Both the position numbers and the translations under genes were made by a program. DNA of 8,420 nucleotides, taken from UPXZ01 sp964541615 (GTDB lineage Bacteria; Bacteroidota; Bacteroidia; Bacteroidales; Paludibacteraceae). Shown in pieces: positions 1-6,387 of the stretch. Under the pieces are notes generated by a model, which saw only the letters and a program-made list of their open reading frames with translations, did not search any database and was not told the origin of the DNA. The DNA lies in the NCBI GenBank assembly GCA_964541615.1, contig CAZIRA010000110.1, positions 1 through 8,420 of the forward strand, read 5' to 3'. The stretch's first letter is position 1. Each line of letters starts with the position of its first letter.

Positions 1-1487
1 CCACCGTGATGAAACGAAACCCACGTGGCGCCACCGGCTGTGTTCGACATTAAATTCAGCAACGGCCAGTCCGAAACTGCATCCGAGCCATCCAGCATTC
101 CTTCAGTTTCACGGTTGGGTGAAGCTACCGAACCGCAGTCGAGATGATCGCGGCCAATCACAATCGGCGCTTTCACTTTTCCTTCACGAACAAGTTTGTT
201 AAACATCAATCCCGCTTTTTCGCGCTCACCCATTCCGAGCCAGCAAATCCGACTTGGCAAACCTTGGAATGCAATTCTGTCTTTCGCTTCTGTCAGCCAT
301 TTGATTAAATGTGTATTTTCGGGGAATAATTCCATCAAGGCATGGTCGGTCGTGTAAATATCTTCCGGATCGCCGGAAAGCGCCGCCCAACGGAATGGTC
401 CTTTGCCGTCGCAGAATAGTGGACGGATAAATTTCGGAACAAATCCTTGGTAGTCAAAAGCATCCTTTTCACCTCCCTGACGGGCAAATTCACGCAAATT
501 ATTCCCGTAATCAAACGTAACAGCACCACGGTTTTGCATTTCGAGCATAAAACCGACGTGACGAGCCATGCTTTTCAGCGAAAGTTCACGGTATTTTTCG
601 GGAGCCGATTCCCGAAATTCCAACGCTTCTGCAAGTGAAATTCCGTTTGGAATGTAGCCGAAAAGCGGATCGTGAGCCGATGTCTGATCGGTGAGCATAT
701 CGGGAATGAGATTGTCTTTCAGCAGTTTTTCCAGCATATCGCCCGCATCGCTCACCAAACCGATGGAAATTGCCTCGCCTTTTTCAACGGCTTCACGCAG
801 CCACGCCACCGCCTCGTCGTAGCTGTACGTCATTTTGTCGATGTATTTGGTTTCAAGGCGTTTTTTTATCCGTTCGGGGTCAATGTCGGCACCAAGAAAT
901 GCTGCTCCGGCAAGCGTAGCGGCAAGCGGTTGAGCACCACCCATTCCGCCTAATCCGGCAGAACAAATCCAGCGATGTTTCAGATTGCTGTCAAAATGTT
1001 GCTTTCCGGCTTCCACAAATGTTTCGTAAGTTCCCTGTAAAATGCCTTGCGAACCGATATATATCCAGCTTCCGGCCGTCATCTGTCCGTACATCATCAG
1101 ACCACGCGATTTCAGTTCTTCGAAATGCTCCCACGTAGCCCAGGCCGGAACCAGGTTGCTGTTGGCTATCAACACCCGAGGTGCTTCCGGATGCGTACGA
1201 ACGATGCCCACTGGTTTTCCCGACTGAACAAGCAGGGAATGATTTTCGTCCAGATCCAACAAAATTCGGATAATCTCACGAAGAGCGTCCGGATTTCGGG
1301 CTGCTTGTCCTGTACCGCCATAAACAATCAGGTTTTCGGGATCTTCGGCCACTTCGCGGTCGAGGTTGTTGAGCAGCATGCGCAAAGGCGCTTCCGTCTG
1401 CCATGATTTTGCGTTCAGCTTGCTTCCGTGCGGTGCCCGGTAGTTTGGGTGGGAAGCGTAAGTTTGTAGAAATTCGGTGTAGTTCAT
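1..1487 (-). CDS. hutU: Urocanate hydratase (urocanase), 3' end beyond the window
   Basis: Second enzyme of histidine degradation: NAD+-dependent hydration of urocanate to 4-imidazolone-5-propionate in the cytoplasm. The frame is open for 495 codons from the ATG at 1487 to the window edge. Landmarks seen in the translation: YGGTGQAAR near residue 57, YGQMTAGSWIYIGSQG near residue 125, a glycine-rich GLGGMGGAQP at residues 178-187 (NAD-binding region), TDQTSAHDP, the urocanase signature FQGLPSRICW with the conserved Cys at residue 415, GRDHLDCGSVASPNRET, and WVSFHHGG at the edge. Against the usual length of about 550 residues, roughly 60-70 are missing. The ATG at 1487 aligns with the usual N-terminus, but only two bases upstream are known before the scaffold gap. 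It lies directly downstream of hutH in the same direction, consistent with a hut operon. Identification is secure; the start is probable. Confidence 0.97.
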   Translation of the reverse strand, partial: MNYTEFLQTYASHPNYRAPHGSKLNAKSWQTEAPLRMLLNNLDREVAEDPENLIVYGGTGQAARNPDALREIIRILLDLDENHSLLVQSGKPVGIVRTHPEAPRVLIANSNLVPAWATWEHFEELKSRGLMMYGQMTAGSWIYIGSQGILQGTYETFVEAGKQHFDSNLKHRWICSAGLGGMGGAQPLAATLAGAAFLGADIDPERIKKRLETKYIDKMTYSYDEAVAWLREAVEKGEAISIGLVSDAGDMLEKLLKDNLIPDMLTDQTSAHDPLFGYIPNGISLAEALEFRESAPEKYRELSLKSMARHVGFMLEMQNRGAVTFDYGNNLREFARQGGEKDAFDYQGFVPKFIRPLFCDGKGPFRWAALSGDPEDIYTTDHALMELFPENTHLIKWLTEAKDRIAFQGLPSRICWLGMGEREKAGLMFNKLVREGKVKAPIVIGRDHLDCGSVASPNRETEGMLDGSDAVSDWPLLNLMSNTAGGATWVSFHHG

Positions 1488-1489
1488 AG

Positions 1490-1589
1490 NNNNNNNNNNN
1501 NNNNNNNNNNNNNNNNNNNNNNNNNNNNNNNNNNNNNNNNNNNNNNNNNNNNNNNNNNNNNNNNNNNNNNNNNNNNNNNNNNNNNNNNN
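1490..1589. other. Scaffold gap of exactly 100 N
   Basis: A run of 100 undetermined bases. The round length suggests a conventional placeholder, so the real distance may differ. It covers the last codons and stop of hutH and all but two bases of the leader of hutU. Confidence 0.99.
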
Positions 1590-3095
1590 GATGATTTCTT
1601 TGGATTGAAGCAATTTGATGGCTTTTTCGATGTCGCCGTAGAATAGTCGGTCGGTATCTGCAAAGCTGATATGTTCACGAATAAGGTCGTGCATTTCATC
1701 AAGCAGGATATTCGATTTCATCGGTTTGCGAAAATCGAAACCTTGTGCTGCCGTAAGCATTTCGATAGCTAAGATTTTTTCCAGATTTTCCACAATTTTC
1801 AAACTTTTCCTTGCCGAAATAGAACCCATACTTACGTGATCTTCCTGCCCGAGTGAAGTAGGGATGCTGTCGGCACTTGCAGGGAAGCACAGCGATTTGT
1901 TTTCGCTTACCAAAGCGGCAGTACTGTACTGTAAAATCATAAATCCGGAATTCAACCCCGTGTGTTCCATCAGCAGTTTGGGTAGATCGGGTGTGCTTGC
2001 CATCATAGAAAGGTAGATACGCCGGTCAGAAATATTGCCCAGTTCAGCTGCTGCCAGTCCGGCATAATCAAGTGGCAAAGCAATCGGTTGACCGTGGAAA
2101 TGTCCACCGCTTATGGTTTTTTCTTCGGAGAAAACAATCGGATTATCGGTTACGGAATTTATTTCGGTAAGAATAGTGTCTTTCAGGTGTAGCCAGGCAT
2201 TGCGAGAAGCTCCGTGAACCTGTGGAATACAGCGAAGCGAATATGGATCCTGTACGCGTCCGCATTTTTGGTGCGATTTTACGATTTCGGAATGTGAAAG
2301 CAGTTTCCTCATCCGCGAAGCCACGTACATGCCGCCCGAGTGCGGACGCAATTGGTGAAGTTCTTCGTCGAAAGGTTTTACGGAACCCATCATCGCTTCC
2401 AGGTTCATAGCGGCGATGATGTCGGCATGGTCGAGGCAGTTTTGCATTTTTTCCAGTAAAATAATGCCGTGAGCAGCCATAAACTGCGTTCCGTTTATTA
2501 GTGCCAACCCTTCTTTTGGTCCCAATTCAACGGGCTTCAAGTCGAATTTTTCCAACACAGTTTCAACCGGCACTCTTTCATTCTCAAAAATCACCGTTCC
2601 CATTCCAATTAAAGGCAGGAAAAGATGCGAAAGTGGTGCCAAGTCGCCGGAAGCACCCACGGAACCTTGTTCGGGAACGCACGGAATAACGTCATTTTCG
2701 ATGTGCCAGAGAATGCGTTCCACCGTTTCTACCGCCACGCCCGAATAGCCTTTACAAAGCGCGTGAAGTTTCAGTATCAGCATCAGTTTGGCAATTTCAT
2801 TATCAATAAAATTACCCACGCCCACGCTGTGGCTCATCAGCAGGTTGTATTGCAGCTGTTTGGTTTCGTCCTTGTCAATCAGCGACGTGCAGAGCGGCCC
2901 AAAACCGGTGTTGATGCCGTAAACGATTTTCTTTTTACTTACGATGTTTTTGACCACTTCCTGATTGGCTTTTACGCGTAAGATGGTTTCGGCAGTGAGT
3001 TTACCTTTTACTTTGCCCCGGACTATGCCGAGAGCGGTTGCTATGGTGAGAAAGTCTTCGCCGTAGCGAAAGACGGAAGGGATGTGTGTTTTCAT
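1590..3095 (-). CDS. hutH: Histidine ammonia-lyase (histidase), stop codon hidden in the gap
   Basis: First step of histidine catabolism: non-oxidative deamination of L-histidine to trans-urocanate and ammonia. The frame is open from the ATG at 3095 for 502 codons to the edge of the scaffold gap. Since histidases are usually about 500-510 residues, only the last few residues and the stop should be missing. Visible landmarks: YGINTGFG with the catalytic-type Tyr59; GSVGASGDLAPLSH, whose Ala148-Ser149-Gly150 cyclises to the MIO electrophile; NGTQ; VQDPYSLRCIPQVHG; NPIVF followed by GGHFHGQP; and GQEDHVSMGS near the C-terminus. No domain is missing and no frameshift is visible. The start fits the family N-terminus and lies 42 bases downstream of a promoter candidate, so hutH is probably the first gene of a hut transcript with hutU next. 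Confidence 0.97.
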
Positions 3096-3137
3096 TTTGT
3101 ATGACTAAAAGAAATGAATAACAATTTCATTTTGATA

Positions 3138-3145
3138 CAAAAATA
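3138..3145 (-). promoter_or_regulatory. Candidate -7 box for hutH
   Basis: On the minus strand this reads TATTTTTG, a match to the Bacteroidota -7 consensus TAnnTTTG, 42 bases before the hutH ATG. No clean TTG -33 element is seen at the expected spacing of about 19 bases. The box lies within TTTCTATTTTTGTA, which recurs upstream of mscL. Position and motif are seen; promoter function is inferred. Confidence 0.5.
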
Positions 3146-3207
3146 GAAAATATTTAGCAATAATCCATCTAACGGATCATAATATTTGTCAAATAAATGA
3201 CTTTTTG

Positions 3208-3222
3208 CTTACTAAAAGTAAG
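3208..3222 (-). other. Small hairpin in the MATE-hutH spacer
   Basis: CTTACT and AGTAAG form a perfect 6-bp stem around a 3-base loop, about 40 bases downstream of the exporter stop. An alternative stem (ACTTTT at 3200-3205 with AAAAGT at 3214-3219) overlaps it and excludes it. No uridine run follows on the minus strand, so this is at best a weak terminator and may be chance in AT-rich DNA. Confidence 0.25.
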
Positions 3223-3261
3223 TGGTTGAAAATTAAGACTCTAATTTGTAACACGTGCTGA

Positions 3262-4584
3262 TCAAATTTCTTTCTTCCGCCAATTTCCTTTCCGCATGTA
3301 CCAGTAAGCCATGGAACCAATGATGATCCAGTACACAAATTCCGACATCCACACAATTTCGACAGAAGTTTGCAACACAACAGCCGTGTAATACACATAT
3401 ACAAGGTAGAAAAACAACGTGAGAAATTCTATTATAAAGGCCGATTTTGTATTTCCCGTGCCGGAAATCGCATTGAATAAAATACTGCCCAAACCGCAAA
3501 ATACCATTGCCACAGATACCACCCTCAATGTCGGGATTGTAGCGGTGACTAATTCGAGATTATTGGTGTAAATCCGTGCGAAAAGATGCGGAAATGCGAA
3601 TGTAAACAGCATCAATGGCAGCAGCATCACCAGCACCATTTTGATGGATTTGTGGATAAATGGAATGACTTGCTCCTTGTGGCCTTCTCCAATCATGTTG
3701 CTAACCAATGTATTCACCGTAGTAGAAAGTGCCGAACCCGGAATCATCAGCAAAATGTAAAGACTTCGTCCGATGTTTGTGATTGCCAAAGGTCTTTCGC
3801 CAAGCCTTTCAATAAAAATAAAGAACATAAACCACGTGGAAATGGAAATAAAATACTGAAACATGATGAATACGGACAAGCTCAGAATTTTCCCAATGGT
3901 TTGAAAATCAATTTTTTTGAATTTGAAAAGGTTGAAAATGTGTTTGTCTTTCATTTTCAACGTTATCAAAATCAGGTAAATGAGCGTAGCCAGCTCTGCG
4001 ATAGTTGAAGCGATGGCAGCTCCTGCAATTCCCCATTCCGGGAAACCAAATTTTCCGAAAATCAAGAGATAATCGAGTACAATATTGGTGATTGCCGTAA
4101 TGACAGCTGAAACCGTCAGCACTTTTGTGCGTGTGATTCCCACGAAAAATGCACGAAAAACAACATTCAGGAAGGCGAAGAAAAATCCGTAAATCCGCCA
4201 GTGGAGAAATTCTACCGTGGCATCGTAAATATGGTCTGAATGGACAAGATACCGTATCAGAAATGGCATCGAGAGATAAGAAACCAAAAAAATCAGCACC
4301 GCCAAAAAGAAATTAAACAACAGCGCATTGTTGAAAATCGGGCCAATTTCAGCGTAATTCCGTTCGCCATTCCGCCTTGCAATCATTATCTGCGCTCCTT
4401 GGCTGAAACCAAATCCGATAAAATAAATGGCGATGTAAAACACACCGCCGATGGCAGATGCACCCAAAGCTACTTCGCTCACGCGTCCGAGAAAAGCTGT
4501 GTCCGTTACATTGATTACGTTTTGGGCAATCAACGTAAGAAAAATAGGGTAGGTAACCTGAAATATTTTTTTGTTGGAGTACAT
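3262..4584 (-). CDS. MATE-family multidrug/metabolite exporter
   Basis: An inner-membrane antiporter of the multidrug and toxic compound extrusion family, which exports drugs or metabolites using a Na+ or H+ gradient. The substrate cannot be read from the sequence. From the ATG at 4584 it has 440 residues, the usual MATE length, with about twelve hydrophobic segments. Landmarks: an N-terminal stretch containing LIAQNVINVTDTAFLGRVSE, which matches the first MATE helix; QGAQIMIARRNGE; NIVLDYLLIFGKFGFPEWGIAGAAIAS in the middle, typical of the half-repeat boundary; the second-half equivalent NTLVSNMIGEG; and SGTGNTK. The same frame stays open upstream to 4617, but those 11 codons run through a GC-rich palindromic repeat and do not resemble a MATE N-terminus, so I place the start at MYSNKK. 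No regulator or periplasmic partner is adjacent. Confidence 0.92.
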   Translation of the reverse strand: MYSNKKIFQVTYPIFLTLIAQNVINVTDTAFLGRVSEVALGASAIGGVFYIAIYFIGFGFSQGAQIMIARRNGERNYAEIGPIFNNALLFNFFLAVLIFLVSYLSMPFLIRYLVHSDHIYDATVEFLHWRIYGFFFAFLNVVFRAFFVGITRTKVLTVSAVITAITNIVLDYLLIFGKFGFPEWGIAGAAIASTIAELATLIYLILITLKMKDKHIFNLFKFKKIDFQTIGKILSLSVFIMFQYFISISTWFMFFIFIERLGERPLAITNIGRSLYILLMIPGSALSTTVNTLVSNMIGEGHKEQVIPFIHKSIKMVLVMLLPLMLFTFAFPHLFARIYTNNLELVTATIPTLRVVSVAMVFCGLGSILFNAISGTGNTKSAFIIEFLTLFFYLVYVYYTAVVLQTSVEIVWMSEFVYWIIIGSMAYWYMRKGNWRKKEI

Positions 4585-4586
4585 GT

Positions 4587-4624
4587 GCCCCCTTTCCCTT
4601 CGGGATTTCCCCCTCAAGGGGAAA
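4587..4624 (-). repeat. GC-rich double-hairpin repeat abutting the MATE start codon
   Basis: Two adjacent hairpins: TCCC-TTC-GGGA at 4595-4605, and TTTCCCC with GGGGAAA (4606-4612 and 4618-4624) around a 5-base loop. A run of five G (minus strand, 4588-4592) then ends four bases from the exporter ATG. The block contrasts with the AT-rich spacer around it and resembles, in layout rather than base by base, the palindromes before rpiB and thiL. Confidence 0.7.
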
Positions 4625-4686
4625 AATTGGCTATCAAATTTGAATAAATAATTTTATTTCTTCGCTTTAAGAAAATGCTCGATATT

Positions 4687-4703
4687 AAAGCAAAAGCTTT
4701 TTT
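4687..4703 (-). terminator. Weak terminator-like hairpin after thiL
   Basis: AAAGC and GCTTT pair around a 4-base loop 16-32 bases past the thiL stop. The T run lies on the plus-strand side (4701-4703), while the minus strand continues into AATATC. It therefore fits a thiL terminator poorly and may be chance. Confidence 0.22.
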
Positions 4704-4718
4704 AAGTTATGTGGCAGG

Positions 4719-5744
4719 CTATTCTTCTAGCGAATTCCAGCCCTGAGCTTTCAGCGAAATTTCTTCTCCTTCGCGTCCAACGAGGTTCATGCCGAGTTCC
4801 GGTTTGGTGATATGACCTACGATTCCGACGTCTTCCAAACCGATTATTTTCTCATAATCATCTATGGAGCACGTGAAAAGCAGTTCGTAATCTTCACCTC
4901 CATTGAGTGCTGCCGTTACGATGTTCATATTCAGTTCTTCTGCCATAACTGCTGCCTGGATGTTGATCGGAATTTTATCTTCGTAAACTCGGCATCCAAC
5001 GTTGCTTTGCTTGCAAATGTGGATGAGTTCTGACGAAAGGCCGTCCGAAATATCCATCATTGAGGTGGGTTGGATCCCAATTTCTGCCAGTCTTTCAATG
5101 ATATCTTTGCGAGCTTCGGGTTTCAGTTGCCTTTGTAGAATATATTCTTTTCCGGTAAAATCGGGCTGTGCGTCAGCGGTTTGTCCTTCGAATACAATTT
5201 TTTCGCGTTCAAGAAGTTGAAGTCCCATGTATGCTGAACCCAAATTTCCGGATACACAAATCAGATCATTCTCTTTTGCGCCGTTTCGGTAAACAATTTT
5301 CTCTTTTTCGGCTTCTCCGATGCAGGTTATGCTGATAGCCAACCCGGTAAGAGATGCTGATGTATCTCCGCCTACCACGTCAACTCCGTAGTTTTCACAA
5401 GCCAGCAAAATTCCACTGTAAATTTCTTCCAAATTTTCAACCGTAAATCGTTTGGATACTCCGAGAGAAACCGTAATTTGCTTCGGATGCCCGTTCATGG
5501 CGTAAATGTCAGAAAAATTGACAACCGCAGATTTGTATCCAAGATGTTTGAGCGGTACATACATCAAATCAAAATGAATACCTTCCAGCAACAAATCGGT
5601 TGTTACAAGCACCTGTTTCTCTTTGTAATCGAGCACAGCGGCATCATCGCCAACACCTTTTACGCTTGATGTATTTACAAGTTTTATTTTTTCTGTCAGG
5701 CGATTGATCAGTCCAAATTCGCCAAGTTTTGATATATCTGTCAT
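4719..5744 (-). CDS. thiL: Thiamine-monophosphate kinase
   Basis: Phosphorylates thiamine monophosphate with ATP to give thiamine diphosphate, the last step of cofactor synthesis; cytoplasmic. The 341-residue product has the ThiL/PurM-like fold motifs in order: GVGDDAAVL at 30-38 (Mg-ATP binding), TTDLLLEGIHFD at 48-59 (metal and substrate site), VNFSDIYAMNG at 75-85, VVGGDTSAS at 123-131, MMDISDGLSSEL at 229-240, NGGEDYELLFT at 281-291, and a C-terminal GWNSLEE where many ThiL proteins have a conserved Gly-Trp. It is slightly longer than the E. coli protein (about 325), partly through a segment near residues 180-212. The ATG at 5744 puts the glycine-rich ATP loop at the normal distance. No TPP riboswitch-like sequence is evident upstream; instead a palindromic repeat lies 12 bases before the ATG. 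It follows rpiB by 74 bases. Confidence 0.96.
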   Translation of the reverse strand: MTDISKLGEFGLINRLTEKIKLVNTSSVKGVGDDAAVLDYKEKQVLVTTDLLLEGIHFDLMYVPLKHLGYKSAVVNFSDIYAMNGHPKQITVSLGVSKRFTVENLEEIYSGILLACENYGVDVVGGDTSASLTGLAISITCIGEAEKEKIVYRNGAKENDLICVSGNLGSAYMGLQLLEREKIVFEGQTADAQPDFTGKEYILQRQLKPEARKDIIERLAEIGIQPTSMMDISDGLSSELIHICKQSNVGCRVYEDKIPINIQAAVMAEELNMNIVTAALNGGEDYELLFTCSIDDYEKIIGLEDVGIVGHITKPELGMNLVGREGEEISLKAQGWNSLEE

Positions 5745-5755
5745 AAAAATATAAA

Positions 5756-5776
5756 AACCTTCCTTTTGGGAGGGTT
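5756..5776. repeat. Palindromic repeat copy upstream of thiL
   Basis: AACCTTCC and GGAGGGTT form an 8-bp stem (one T-G pair on the plus strand, a C/A mismatch on the minus strand) around a 5-base loop. The core on the plus strand, CTTCCTTTTGGGAGG, differs by one base from CTTCCCTTTGGGAGG of the copy before rpiB, read on the minus strand. In the thiL transcript the second arm is followed by T-rich sequence, so it could also act as a leaky terminator for rpiB. Confidence 0.7.
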
Positions 5777-5818
5777 TATTTTATTAGATTTTTTTATTAA
5801 GCATTTGCTCTTAATGAA

Positions 5819-6277
5819 CTAGCAAGTTATAACCGGAATTTTATCTATCCTTTTTTGGTGCCTTCCTCCTTCAAAGTCGGTTGAAAAAAAGACATCGACC
5901 ATACTCAGCGCCTGCTCAGTAGTGATAAACCGGCCTGGGAGGGACAGGATATTTGCGTCGTTGTGCCTTCTGACCAATTCGGCAATTTCTTCACTCCAGC
6001 AAAGTCCGGCACGGATTCCCTGGTGTTTATTGAGCACCATACTAATGCCGTTTCCGGTTCCGCAGATCGAAATTCCATAATCAAATTCACCATTTTCGAT
6101 TGCGAAAGCCATCGGGTGTGCATAGTCCGGATAGTCCACGCTTTCAGGTGTGTAGCTTCCGAAATCTTTCAGTGCAAGCGGTGATTTTGACTTCAGATAT
6201 TCAAGGATTGCGGTTTTCATTTCAAAACCGGCGTGATCGTTGGCAATGGCGATGCGAAGTTCGTTGATTGGTTTCAT
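5819..6277 (-). CDS. rpiB: Ribose-5-phosphate isomerase B
   Basis: Interconverts ribose 5-phosphate and ribulose 5-phosphate in the non-oxidative pentose phosphate pathway; cytoplasmic, usually a dimer. From the ATG at 6277 it has 152 residues, typical for RpiB. Landmarks: IAIANDHAGFEMK at residues 9-21 with His15 in the phosphate-binding region; DYPDYA at 48-53; SICGTGNGIS at 70-79 with Cys72 as the likely catalytic base; RRHNDAN at 103-109 with His105, equivalent to the ring-opening His; and a C-terminal FEGGRHQKRI. The frame is open upstream to about 6358, but that extension is the translation of a palindromic repeat and an AT-rich spacer with no family similarity, so the start at 6277 is preferred. 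GGAG (minus strand, 6284-6287) lies six bases before the ATG, inside the repeat. LacAB/allose-type isomerases are a distant alternative. Confidence 0.95.
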   Translation of the reverse strand: MKPINELRIAIANDHAGFEMKTAILEYLKSKSPLALKDFGSYTPESVDYPDYAHPMAFAIENGEFDYGISICGTGNGISMVLNKHQGIRAGLCWSEEIAELVRRHNDANILSLPGRFITTEQALSMVDVFFSTDFEGGRHQKRIDKIPVITC

Positions 6278-6280
6278 AAG

Positions 6281-6305
6281 TCTCTCCAACCTCCCAAAGG
6301 GAAGA
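6281..6305 (-). repeat. Palindromic repeat copy abutting the rpiB start codon
   Basis: On the minus strand the core is TTCCCTTTGGGAGGTTGGAG, ending three bases before the rpiB ATG. The inner TCCC-TTT-GGGA is self-complementary, and the tail supplies a GGAG at Shine-Dalgarno distance. It is an inverted copy of the element at 6357-6384. Confidence 0.8.
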
Positions 6306-6356
6306 CTTTTTTCTGTGTTATAAAAAAATAAATTTTGATTAACGCTCACTTGAAGC

Positions 6357-6384
6357 ACTCCCTTTGGGAGAGTTGGGGTGGGCT
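6357..6384 (+). repeat. Palindromic repeat copy after the response regulator stop
   Basis: On the plus strand it reads ACTCCCTTTGGGAG followed by AGTTGGGGTGGGCT: a small hairpin with a G-rich tail. It starts three bases past the response regulator stop in the direction of transcription. The part CTCCCTTTGGGAG(A)GTTGG matches the copy at 6281-6305 in opposite orientation, so the two arms can pair across about 51 bases of AT-rich sequence. Confidence 0.8.
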
Positions 6385-6387
6385 GTT

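Noticed and set aside
1047..1406. Plus-strand open frame of 119 codons opposite hutU
   Set aside because: It is antisense to well-conserved urocanase coding sequence and the translation shows no recognisable domain.
1484..1702. Minus-strand frame spanning the run of N
   Set aside because: It exists only because N is read as unknown residues; the real frame here is the hutH C-terminus.
3586..4008. Plus-strand open frame of 140 codons opposite the MATE gene
   Set aside because: Its His/Gln/Lys-rich product is what antisense reading of hydrophobic codons gives; the minus strand is clearly coding.
4634..4643. TCAAATTTGA palindrome upstream of the MATE gene
   Set aside because: It is a short AT-rich palindrome with no partner site or clear promoter nearby, so chance cannot be excluded.
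4240..4647. Plus-strand open frame of 135 codons across the MATE start and repeat
   Set aside because: It overlaps conserved MATE coding sequence in antisense and has no family features.
5745..5818. TPP riboswitch before thiL
   Set aside because: The spacer is only 74 bases, AT-rich apart from the repeat, and lacks thi-box-like sequence such as CTGAGA.
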